From contig NZ_JBHLWN010000065.1 of assembly GCF_042432825.1 (NCBI RefSeq), positions 1 to 30,078 on the forward strand: 30,078 bases of DNA, given 5' to 3'. How positions within the stretch are numbered: the stretch's first letter is position 1; the number at the start of each line of letters is the position of its first letter. Origin of the DNA: Gordoniibacillus chartarius (GTDB lineage: Bacteria > Bacillota > Bacilli > Paenibacillales > NBRC-103111). A program made the position numbers and the translations under genes. Of the stretch, positions 24,471 to 30,078 are shown piece by piece. The notes beneath the pieces were generated by a model that made no database searches, was not told the origin of the DNA, and saw nothing but the letters and a program-made list of their open reading frames with translations.

Positions 24471-24668
24471 GCTTGAAGCATATGTCACTACCGAAAACAC
24501 AAGCGGTTATTGAAATCGACTTATTTTCCCGTTTATCCTCGGCCAACTGGATGCATAGATCCAGCTTCTCTCAATCCCCCATTCTTTTAGAGATGAGTTT
24601 ATCATTGGGGCAAATCGTAGTACTATAGAACTACTAAACAGGGTTACTGAAAGTATGCTTGAAGCATA
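24471..24668. repeat. Two copies of a 12-bp repeat upstream of the 24681 gene
   Basis: GCTTGAAGCATA occurs at 24471-24482 and again at 24657-24668. The first is preceded by TGCTTCA, so the left copy forms a hairpin (TGCTTCA/TGAAGCA, four-nt loop). The second is itself near-palindromic (ATGCTT-g-AAGCAT) and ends just before the ribosome binding site. They frame the promoter region in an AT-rich gap and could be operator sites. Confidence 0.5.
24598..24634 (+). promoter_or_regulatory. Candidate promoter with overlapping palindrome
   Basis: TTTATC at 24598-24603 and TACTAT at 24621-24626 are 17 bp apart, a plausible sigma-A promoter for the 24681 gene. The -10 lies inside an 18-bp near-palindrome at 24617-24634 (GTAGT...ACTAC around a CTATAG core, two mismatches). 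A dimeric repressor bound there would cover the promoter. Confidence 0.4.
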
Positions 24669-24680
24669 GTGGAGGTGGAC

Positions 24681-24974
24681 ATGCGGGAATTTCATTTACG
24701 GGACATATTAAATGTAATCACGGGTTTGAAACTTGCAGAAAATATGGACGGCTATTATTATCTGTTGAACTATATGATGGGTACGCATCTAAATCCCCAT
24801 CAGTTGTCAAAGGCCGCTGCTGAATGTAAAGCGTATTTGCTGGAACAGCATCCCCAACTGAAAGATATTTCTTGTCATGGAATTACTGCAGAGAATTGGC
24901 AGGAGTGGCTTGAACGACAAATCCAAAAATATGGGCAGCGTCTGCCAATAAAACCATTGTCTGAGAAGCATTAG
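24681..24974 (+). CDS. Hypothetical protein of a phage/element family, 97 aa
   Basis: GGAGGTGG lies just before ATG 24681. Its N-terminal layout (REFHLRDILNVITG, then a YYYLLNYMMG helix, then a L-x-x-HQL segment) matches small proteins I recall from Firmicutes phages (possibly DUF7736). These have no known function. The C-terminal helix is Gln/Trp-rich and may be a protein-binding surface. It lies in a lower-GC stretch with its own candidate promoter and terminator, and is therefore a separate unit. Confidence 0.7.
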   Translation: MREFHLRDILNVITGLKLAENMDGYYYLLNYMMGTHLNPHQLSKAAAECKAYLLEQHPQLKDISCHGITAENWQEWLERQIQKYGQRLPIKPLSEKH

Positions 24975-25056
24975 ATGCAATTCAACAGTACTGACCTATT
25001 CTCGCTGTTTAATGCAACAAGTGCGACTGGGTGAAAGAAAATATGCCTTATGATAG

Positions 25057-25102
25057 AGAGGGACATGACCGGTATAACAAACGGTTGTGTCTCTTTCTTT
25101 TT
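25057..25102 (+). terminator. Intrinsic terminator after the 24681 gene
   Basis: Positions 25057-25071 pair with 25082-25096 in a 15-bp stem with four G-T wobbles (AGAGGGACATGACCG against CGGTTGTGTCTCTTT), followed by a T/C-rich tail. The arms begin 82 nt after the stop codon of the 24681 gene. Confidence 0.7.
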
Positions 25103-25244
25103 CATTCGAAAACAGAAATATTCAAACTTGTCGAAAGCAATGGTCTTAGCAAGGGATGGCTTGAGTTGTTTGCCTGTCTGGCCGCAGACGACCGTGAAAA
25201 GGTGACTTCACCCGCAAGTACGGAAATGTAATTCACGTATTACT

Positions 25245-25275
25245 GCAAAAGCCCGCCGATTGGCGGGCTTTTTGC
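25245..25275. terminator. Strong, probably bidirectional terminator
   Basis: GCAAAAGCCCGCC at 25245-25257 pairs with GGCGGGCTTTTTGC at 25262-25275 over a GATT loop, with one extra T. The A-run on the left arm and the T-run on the right arm mean that it can work on either strand. It isolates the nucleotidyltransferase unit from upstream transcription. Confidence 0.85.
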
Positions 25276-25370
25276 GCAGGGCGTTTCTCTTTATCGGTTT
25301 TTGATTCCGCGCGGCACACGAGGCAACGTCGTCCGCGACGTGCGGACATATGCAAAAGAGCGAACATCGC

Positions 25371-25399
25371 TTTAGAAAAACAAGCAGTCCGGTTATAAT
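25371..25399 (+). promoter_or_regulatory. Candidate promoter for the nucleotidyltransferase pair
   Basis: TTTAGA at 25371-25376 and a perfect TATAAT at 25394-25399 are separated by 17 bp. The predicted transcription start then falls at about 25406, inside the AAAGGAGA binding site (25401-25408) of the TTG start. The transcript would have almost no leader, or the true start is the downstream ATG at 25437. Confidence 0.45.
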
Positions 25400-25415
25400 G
25401 AAAGGAGAGATTCGA

Positions 25416-25928
25416 TTGTTACGCAGGGCGGAGATTATGAAGTATCTGGAACAAATCAACGAACAATTGAAAGAGCGAAACCAGCGGGGGGAAATGTGCC
25501 TGTTCGGCGGAGCGGTGATGTGCCTGGTGTTTGAAAGCCGGGACAGCACCAAAGATGTGGACGCCATCTTCGCGCCGACCAGCGAGTTGTATACGATCAT
25601 TAAAAACATCGCCGATGAGCATCGTCTGCCTTCGGATTGGCTGAACAACGCGGTGAAAGGCTTCGTCTCGCACCGCCATGATGTGCGGCTGTTTCGTAAA
25701 ATGAGCCACCTCGACATTTTCGCGGCCTCGCCGGAATATATGCTCGCAATGAAATGCTTGGCCGCGCGTACGTATGAAAGCAAGGATGTCGACGATATCC
25801 GGTTTTTGCTGCGCCATTTGAATATTCAAACGCTGGAGCAGGCACTGGCTATTATTGTGAGATATTATCCGCAAAACCGGATTCTGCCGAAAACGGCGTA
25901 TTTGCTGGAGGAACTGCTTTCGCGTTGA
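25416..25928 (+). CDS. DUF6036-like minimal nucleotidyltransferase, 170 aa
   Basis: The TTG start has AAAGGAGA 7 nt upstream. Residues about 29-53 read LFGGAVMCLVFESRDSTKDVDAIFA, containing the nucleotidyltransferase signature: a GG helix, then a D-x-D pair (residues 47 and 49) that binds the metal. The rest is helical and ends in a Leu-rich tail. This resembles the DUF6036 nucleotidyltransferases and, more loosely, AbiEii-type toxins, which add nucleotides to tRNA. Paired with the next gene (18 nt gap), it could be a toxin-antitoxin or abortive-infection module, but no partner family is recognised. There is a candidate promoter immediately upstream. Confidence 0.75.
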   Translation: MLRRAEIMKYLEQINEQLKERNQRGEMCLFGGAVMCLVFESRDSTKDVDAIFAPTSELYTIIKNIADEHRLPSDWLNNAVKGFVSHRHDVRLFRKMSHLDIFAASPEYMLAMKCLAARTYESKDVDDIRFLLRHLNIQTLEQALAIIVRYYPQNRILPKTAYLLEELLSR

Positions 25929-25946
25929 AGGAAAGAAGGGAAAAAC

Positions 25947-26321
25947 ATGACGGTATGGGATATTGCCAGTCATACGGGCGGCAATATGGATCAATTCGCC
26001 ATTCATTGCGGCAATTTTTTGGATGAGTTTTATCGAGCATCGAACGCACAGCGACGGTTGATGGTGGAACGGGAACCGGAAGGCCATCCCGGCTTCCCCG
26101 ATTATGTGCTTCCGTTTCTGGCGGCAATGGTGCATAAGCTTTGCAACGACTATGGCGTGGAGTGCCCTTCGTGGGTGCATAAAGAGCAGTATGTGCTGAA
26201 AGAGCCGCATTTCTGGCTCGATGCCAAGGGCAATCTTCGGTTGGTCCTGCTTGCGGAAAGCCCGGTTGAGTTTAAAATCCGGAATTTGTTTGTTACGGCA
26301 AATACGCTGTCCAGAGCATAA
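25947..26321 (+). CDS. Hypothetical protein paired with nucleotidyltransferase, 124 aa
   Basis: ATG 25947 follows GGAAAGAAGGG, 18 nt after the nucleotidyltransferase stop. The N-terminus (MTVWDIASHTGGNMDQFAIHCGNFLDEFY) is rich in polar residues and probably helical; the middle holds a YDYGVECPSWVHKEQY-like segment and the C-terminus ends in EFKIRNLFVTANTLSR. There is no metal motif or membrane segment. The tight spacing suggests a functional pair with the gene before it, for example an antitoxin or specificity subunit. This is inference. Confidence 0.7.
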   Translation: MTVWDIASHTGGNMDQFAIHCGNFLDEFYRASNAQRRLMVEREPEGHPGFPDYVLPFLAAMVHKLCNDYGVECPSWVHKEQYVLKEPHFWLDAKGNLRLVLLAESPVEFKIRNLFVTANTLSRA

Positions 26322-26355
26322 TGGTTTAAGCAAGGCGGAAGGGAGGAAACAAGAC

Positions 26356-26610
26356 GTGGCGGCGGTAGACAAAAAGGACGTTCTAGAGCATATGATTTAT
26401 TGCATTCTTGAGGGACACGATTCCATTGCGAAAGCCAAGGCGGATGCGGAAGACTACCTCGGCGCTAAGATTACGCTCGGACAAGGCGACCTGGTGTATA
26501 TCCGATCGCGAGTTACGGAATTTGTCCGGAAAAACGAGCAGTGGTACGATGATTATGGCAAACTGGTCACGTCCGAGCAAGGGCAAACACTACTTTCGCT
26601 GGTTCAATAA
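26356..26610 (+). CDS. Hypothetical protein, 84 aa
   Basis: The GTG start has GGAGG 9 nt upstream; the longer open frame begins inside the previous gene without a binding site. It is a small helical protein with several charged runs (DVLEHMIYCILEGHDSIAKAKADAEDYLG). It matches no family I know. A terminator follows, so it may be the third gene of the nucleotidyltransferase unit. Confidence 0.7.
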   Translation: MAAVDKKDVLEHMIYCILEGHDSIAKAKADAEDYLGAKITLGQGDLVYIRSRVTEFVRKNEQWYDDYGKLVTSEQGQTLLSLVQ

Positions 26611-26646
26611 CAGTAAGTAACTTTCAAAATCAGTCGGAACATCTGA

Positions 26647-26676
26647 GCCGTCCCTTTGGGGCGGCTTTGCTGTTTT
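26647..26676 (+). terminator. Intrinsic terminator after the 26356 gene
   Basis: GCCGTCCC at 26647-26654 pairs with GGGGCGGC at 26658-26665 (one wobble, TTT loop), followed by a T-rich stretch. It closes the nucleotidyltransferase unit. Confidence 0.7.
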
Positions 26677-26694
26677 CAAAAACGAGGTGAGGGC

Positions 26695-26811
26695 ATGAAA
26701 AGAATTTCCTTTACCTGTGTGAAGTGCGGTAAAACGATCCAAATTGATCCCGAGATTTTTATCCGAATTTATAAAGGGTACGATCATTGCTTATCCTGCC
26801 GCAACAAATAG
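26695..26811 (+). CDS. Tiny zinc-ribbon protein, 38 aa
   Basis: Below the usual length limit, but ATG 26695 is preceded by GAGGTGAGGG, and the product has two cysteine pairs, C-V-K-C near residue 8 and C-L-S-C near residue 32, with basic residues around them. This is a complete small four-cysteine zinc ribbon. Such a protein may bind nucleic acids or a partner. It is the third small zinc-ribbon protein of this accessory region. Confidence 0.65.
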   Translation: MKRISFTCVKCGKTIQIDPEIFIRIYKGYDHCLSCRNK

Positions 26812-26846
26812 GGAACGGGAAAGTGAAGACAGGGCGAGGTGACGGG

Positions 26847-27032
26847 ATGAGTAAACGCTATGAATGCGAGTTGGAAACGGCAGGGTATCGCATGAAAATA
26901 TCGGTCTTCTCGGAACGCAGATCCGAAGTAGAAGGGATGGCGCGGCTGCGGGATTGCCAACTGCTCAAAGTAATCTATGGGCTGGATAGAAGAGCGGAAG
27001 ATTTCAACGTCATCACGATACAGGAAAAATGA
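26847..27032 (+). CDS. Hypothetical protein, 61 aa
   Basis: ATG 26847 has GCGAGGTGACGG just upstream. A beta-rich start (KRYECELETAGYRMKISVFSE) is followed by a helix (EGMARLRDCQLL) and a final strand. No motif is recognised. It lies in the gene run leading to the recombinase. Confidence 0.6.
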   Translation: MSKRYECELETAGYRMKISVFSERRSEVEGMARLRDCQLLKVIYGLDRRAEDFNVITIQEK

Positions 27033-27076
27033 ATCAACTATCGGGGGCAATTCGCAAGAGATAGGAGGCAATATGA

Positions 27077-27304
27077 ATGATCATCAAAAAGCTTGTATTT
27101 GGCTGCTGCGATCATGAAGGTGACCTGGACGCGTTCGTTTGGGAAGTCGTAAATAGCGGCGGGCTGGTGGCAGCCAGGGAGTGGGACGCACAACGCAAGA
27201 TCGGCGCAATTGAAGTTGTGGTCGAGAATGAACAAGCGTTTTCGACCTTTATGGAAGCATTTAAGCAAACCAATTCCAGTACTTTTTTGCGCGACCCTAA
27301 ATGA
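27077..27304 (+). CDS. Hypothetical protein, 75 aa
   Basis: TAGGAGG at 27062-27068 lies 8 nt before ATG 27077; the ATG at 27073 opens only a short frame. The protein opens with a strand ending in two cysteines (KLVFGCCDHEG), then DAFVWEVVNSGG, a strand, and a helix ending EAFKQTN. The alpha/beta pattern resembles a small ferredoxin-like fold (beta-alpha-beta-beta-alpha-like). No function is assigned. It lies 22 nt before the recombinase and is likely co-transcribed with it. Confidence 0.65.
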   Translation: MIIKKLVFGCCDHEGDLDAFVWEVVNSGGLVAAREWDAQRKIGAIEVVVENEQAFSTFMEAFKQTNSSTFLRDPK

Positions 27305-27326
27305 ATATTGAGAGGAGTTGAGTGAA

Positions 27327-28349
27327 ATGAACAATGTTGTTCCGTTGTTCCAAAATGCCTCGGTTCCGAAAAAGCGCCGTTCCAACGAGTTGTATGATGT
27401 GGACACGTTTTCGGGGGCCGGAGCAAAGTTAACGTGGGAGGAAGCGGTTGAAATATACATCCGAGCCAAGCGTTCGGAAACCGCCTCGGACAAAACGATC
27501 AAAACCGAACAGGAAAGCTTGTCTTGTTATCGTCGCCTGTTGGCCGAGCAGAACATCGAAGCCAGTGTCGTTGACGTAACGATTGAAGTGCTGCGCAAAA
27601 ATTTTGTCCTGTATATGGTCGAAAACAAGCAATACGCGCTGACAACCATCAATAACCGGATCAAGGCGATGAAGCGCTTCTTTTCCTTTTTGCACGAAGA
27701 AGGCTGGATTGCCGAAAACCCTGCGGTTCATTTGAAAACGCGAAGCGGACACCGACCGAGCATTCCCTCTTTTACCGAGGCACAGGTTCTTGCTTTATTA
27801 GCGCAGCCGGATCAGTCGACGTTTACCGGTTACCGGGATTATACGATGCTGGCACTTATGCTGGATACAGGCTTACGGATTGGCGAGATGGTCAGCTTGA
27901 AATTGAATCAAGTCGATTTGAAACAGTGCCAATTGCTTCGAGTTATCGGTAAAGGACGAAAGCCGCGCGATGTTCCTTTTTCCGATGATGTTCGGAAAGT
28001 GCTGATGAAATATGTGAAGAGCAGAGGCGAACTGGAGGAACAGAATTTCTTCGTAACGATTGATGGAACGCCGCTGCATCCTCGAACGTTTCAGGAAAGC
28101 TTGAAGGAATACGGGGAAAAAGCAGGCATCCAGGATGTCAGGGTGAGCCCGCATACGATGCGGCATACCTTTGCGAAGTTTTACATTATGAATGCGGGTG
28201 ATCCGTACAGCTTGCAGGATATTCTGGGGCATTCCAGCCAGGACATGGTGAAAAAATACGTAAACCTGTGGCGGTCGGAAATGAAGATCCAGCATGAGAA
28301 AGCTTCACCGATGCGGAATTTGAACAAGAAAGGGCAGCAGAGGACCTGA
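27327..28349 (+). CDS. Tyrosine recombinase (XerC/D-like integrase), 340 aa
   Basis: Site-specific recombinase that cuts DNA through a 3'-phosphotyrosine bond; probably integrates and excises the element. AGGAG lies 9 nt before ATG 27327. The N-terminal 120 residues form the SAM-like core-binding domain; the catalytic domain follows, with every key residue present: Arg 184 (LRIGE), a beta-hairpin lysine region (VIGKGRKPRDVP), His 276 and Arg 279 (HTMRH), His 302 (ILGHSS) and the nucleophile Tyr 311 (KKYVNL). The length fits the family. It is the last gene before the switch to AT-rich DNA, as expected for a recombinase near an attachment site. Confidence 0.92.
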   Translation: MNNVVPLFQNASVPKKRRSNELYDVDTFSGAGAKLTWEEAVEIYIRAKRSETASDKTIKTEQESLSCYRRLLAEQNIEASVVDVTIEVLRKNFVLYMVENKQYALTTINNRIKAMKRFFSFLHEEGWIAENPAVHLKTRSGHRPSIPSFTEAQVLALLAQPDQSTFTGYRDYTMLALMLDTGLRIGEMVSLKLNQVDLKQCQLLRVIGKGRKPRDVPFSDDVRKVLMKYVKSRGELEEQNFFVTIDGTPLHPRTFQESLKEYGEKAGIQDVRVSPHTMRHTFAKFYIMNAGDPYSLQDILGHSSQDMVKKYVNLWRSEMKIQHEKASPMRNLNKKGQQRT

Positions 28350-28358
28350 ACGGCAACG

Positions 28359-28393
28359 ATTCTTTCTATCTTGCAAAAGAGAAAAGAAAGAAT
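28359..28393 (+). repeat. Inverted repeat just after the recombinase
   Basis: The perfect 9-bp arms ATTCTTTCT (28359-28367) and AGAAAGAAT (28385-28393) enclose 17 nt, 10 bases after the recombinase stop. It may work as a weak terminator or a recombinase arm site. There is no T-run on the + strand. Confidence 0.45.
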
Positions 28394-28621
28394 AGTTGGA
28401 GGCTGCAACACTATTCTGATATAGTCAAGGCTGAATGGTGGAACCATATGAGAGGGCCTTTTGGTGTTTCAACGCTAAAAGTTTGACGTTCAGAGTTAAT
28501 GAAAGAATCACTGATAGACAATAATATTCGTGGTGAAGAAGTGAATCATAAGTGAGGCGAATTTTTTGGCATTAAACGCTTGCGGGGCGTTGGATGTTGC
28601 CTCTAGTAATGAGGATGGTGA

Positions 28622-28656
28622 GGCCACCTGACAGTAAAGATCATCGTTAGGTGGCC
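28622..28656. repeat. Perfect 8-bp inverted repeat in the convergent gap
   Basis: GGCCACCT at 28622-28629 and AGGTGGCC at 28649-28656 are exact reverse complements, extended inward by three more pairs (one G-T). It lies 39 nt from the stop codon of the minus-strand nuclease and could serve as its terminator, though no T-run follows on that strand. Confidence 0.45.
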
Positions 28657-28694
28657 GAATTTCAGATCGTTGGTTATTGATTGGGGACCGAGGA

Positions 28695-29921
28695 TTATTG
28701 CGGGACTTCAAAAACTAGAATAGTCAATGTAAGTTCGCGACTAATATCATCTCTATGTCTAAAAACATATCTAAATTTTGTTTCACCGGAGATTTTCAGT
28801 TCCCGTTTATAGTTTGGATGATTTTTTACAGTCTCGGGAATTTTGCTTAAAACATTAGTCAGGTCTTTATTCCTGTTGAAGATAATCAAGGCTGTTTTGG
28901 TGTCTCTCCATGTCGAATACCCTAATAGTTGGTCTAATGCGTCAGAAAGAGATTTCTGTCCTCTCCAGATTTTGCATTCAGCTACAAATATGTTTCTATC
29001 CTGTGCTTTAATCAAAATGTCGGTCTTTCCATTGAAATTGAAAGTCTCTCCAGTTGCTTGTCCTTCGTAATGACTATTCAAAGGGACTAAAAATTGATCT
29101 CTTAATTGTTCTTCACCCATGCTACGGAAAGTTTGAGGGCTTCTTTCTAGCATCAAAGCAGTTTTATTTATTATTTCGAGTATATGCTCATAATCGTCAG
29201 ACCCTAGAGATGGTTCTGGTTTGAAGGGTTGTGCACTCGAAGCGGGTTGACTTACTGGCATTTTTCGTCTTACATCATGAGCGGCATAAGTCAAAAATGC
29301 GTTTTCCCTTTTCTTCATTGGGAATCCTAATGATGCTACGAGACCTCGGTCTTTTAATAGTTTCTCTTTCCTCGAATTTATCCAAACCTGAATATTTTGT
29401 TTTAACGAGCTATTCCAAGGATTAGCATCAATCGCAATCCAATCGATATATTCTTTGACCGATTGTAGTCGACGCTCTAATTCTTTCTTTATTGAATCAG
29501 AATTATGATCCAGGGTCTTAACTGTAATAAACAGGATATTTCCGCGTACTTCTCCAATTGGTGGATTGAAATTAAAGGTGGATGCCCTGCAATGGAAGAG
29601 ATCTGAATCACCAGTAAAAGGTACTTCTAAAGTTATTGCAGTTCCTGTTATGTTAAAGGGACGGCTTCTGTCATAGATAAATCTCGTGTGATCTCTGCTA
29701 ACATCAATTTGGATCTCTTTCTGGTCAACGCAAATTTGATCTTCTACTAAACAAATGGGATTGATATTAAATTTATTGTAAAAGTATTCAATCAGATCGT
29801 TGTCTGGTGTGTTGAGTAGTCTGTTCGGGTCATAAGATGCGATTTCATCCTTAATTTGTTTTTCTTGGTTCTCGATGACTGCTCTAAAGTCATATTCACT
29901 GAACAGTAATTGATCGTTAAT
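28695..29921 (-). CDS. PD-(D/E)XK-type nuclease, 408 aa, apparent ATT start
   Basis: Its C-terminal part carries a restriction-endonuclease fold: Asp near residue 301 (GKTDILI), then the catalytic E-C-K (Glu 315, Lys 317) in VAECKIW, and Q-x-x-x-Y (Gln 331, Tyr 335), as in Mrr- or RecB-type nucleases. The N-terminal 200 residues are unknown, with an aromatic/charged beta-rich pattern. The frame is open from a stop at 29961; the minus strand has AGGAGG 7 nt before ATT 29921, and no ATG, GTG or TTG occurs in frame until an ATG at 29318, so an ATT start is the best fit. The gene is AT-rich, convergent with the recombinase, and has no adjacent methyltransferase. It may be a stand-alone defence or genome-integrity nuclease. 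Confidence 0.75.
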   Translation of the reverse strand: MNDQLLFSEYDFRAVIENQEKQIKDEIASYDPNRLLNTPDNDLIEYFYNKFNINPICLVEDQICVDQKEIQIDVSRDHTRFIYDRSRPFNITGTAITLEVPFTGDSDLFHCRASTFNFNPPIGEVRGNILFITVKTLDHNSDSIKKELERRLQSVKEYIDWIAIDANPWNSSLKQNIQVWINSRKEKLLKDRGLVASLGFPMKKRENAFLTYAAHDVRRKMPVSQPASSAQPFKPEPSLGSDDYEHILEIINKTALMLERSPQTFRSMGEEQLRDQFLVPLNSHYEGQATGETFNFNGKTDILIKAQDRNIFVAECKIWRGQKSLSDALDQLLGYSTWRDTKTALIIFNRNKDLTNVLSKIPETVKNHPNYKRELKISGETKFRYVFRHRDDISRELTLTILVFEVPQ

Positions 29922-30023
29922 AATAAGCCCTCCTATCTTATCTTCTGTACGGTATGGGGATTAATTTATAGAAATATATTCGACAAAATTAAGTCATCCC
30001 CCTCCAACCCTTTAGTTTAAATA

Positions 30024-30078
30024 GGGCTTGCTGAAAAATCAAAAAATCCTTATCTCACAAGGGTTTAGAGGCACTTTT
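30024..30078. mobile_element. Possible end of an insertion sequence (partial)
   Basis: Starting at 30024 there is a GGGCTTGCTGAAAAATC sequence that resembles the terminal inverted repeat of some IS1182-family elements I remember, followed by AT-rich, non-coding sequence to the edge of the window. No transposase frame is visible, so the element, if real, continues outside. This is a weak memory-based match. Confidence 0.3.

Larger units (their letters stand above)
24975..25415. other. Intergenic stretch with two terminators, a hairpin and a promoter
   Basis: I see no convincing gene here. The stretch holds a terminator at 25057-25102, then a remnant-like coding-biased piece to about 25230 that overlaps the terminator and lacks a binding site, a second strong terminator at 25245-25275, a short perfect hairpin at 25326-25341 (ACGTCG / CGACGT), and a promoter just before the nucleotidyltransferase gene. 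Confidence 0.6.
28350..28694. other. AT-rich intergenic stretch with nested hairpins, possible attachment region
   Basis: No gene is visible. It contains inverted repeats: ATTCTTTCT at 28359-28367 with AGAAAGAAT at 28385-28393; a nested stem of GGCA...TGCC around AACGC...GCGTT near 28568-28606; and GGCCACCT at 28622-28629 with AGGTGGCC at 28649-28656. The GC content falls sharply from here on. Lying just after the recombinase, it is the natural place for an attachment site, although a core repeat cannot be shown from one end. Confidence 0.5.

Noticed and set aside
25031..25231. Small open frame of 66 codons
   Set aside because: It overlaps a strong terminator, lacks a convincing ribosome binding site, and resembles no family; at most a gene remnant.
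25419..26372. Minus-strand open frame of 317 aa
   Set aside because: Antisense of the nucleotidyltransferase and its partner, both of which have good starts; no binding site or motif.
1..30078. CRISPR array, rRNA or tRNA genes
   Set aside because: I saw no regularly spaced repeats, no tRNA cloverleaf and no rRNA-like sequence on reading both strands.

Overview
The window looks like part of a large integrated mobile element in a Gram-positive bacterium of the Paenibacillus/Cohnella/Thermobacillus type. The signs are strong AGGAGG-type ribosome binding sites, frequent GTG and TTG starts, moderately high GC over most of the window, intrinsic terminators, and a secreted protein with a copper-amine-oxidase-N 'stalk' domain, which is typical of Paenibacillaceae. 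Genus is inference; there is no rRNA, tRNA or housekeeping gene to fix it. Every gene from 88 to 28349 is on the + strand.

Layout. (1) 1-3823: a possible structured leader, one small gene with its own terminator, then a tightly packed set holding a cytosine-C5 DNA methyltransferase and a D12-class adenine methyltransferase interleaved with small unknown genes. No cognate endonuclease is visible. (2) 3824-3944: an intergenic strip with three DnaA-box-like 9-mers. (3) 3945-15014: a Tad/Flp-pilus-like assembly operon. It encodes a CpaE/TadZ-like ATPase, a small protein, a CpaB-like SAF protein, two further ParA/MinD-fold proteins with degenerate P-loops, a CpaF/TadA-like ATPase, a 690-residue membrane protein that looks like a TadB-TadC fusion, and four small proteins with one N-terminal membrane segment each (pilin-like). 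RNA hairpins lie on both sides of the first pilin-like gene. (4) 15131-20070: two large secreted proteins, a stalk-domain protein and a 1276-residue putative adhesin. A lower-GC block runs across their junction. (5) 20152-27304: a cargo or accessory run of small genes (DUF4259-like, zinc ribbons, a paralogous pair), two PP-loop (PAPS-reductase-like) enzymes of which the first is frameshifted, and a minimal-nucleotidyltransferase gene paired with an unknown partner. (6) 27327-28349: a tyrosine recombinase with all of its catalytic residues, probably near one end of the element. (7) 28350-30078: clearly AT-richer DNA with hairpins, a convergent PD-(D/E)XK nuclease gene, and possibly the end of an insertion sequence at the right edge.

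How the parts may work together (inference): the pilus machine and the large secreted proteins would build a surface filament or contact apparatus carried by the element. The two orphan methyltransferases could protect the element from host restriction. The recombinase would integrate and excise it. The PP-loop, nucleotidyltransferase and nuclease genes are defence- or modification-type cargo. No relaxase, VirB4/TcpA coupling ATPase, prepilin peptidase or secretin is visible, so conjugation cannot be claimed from this window.
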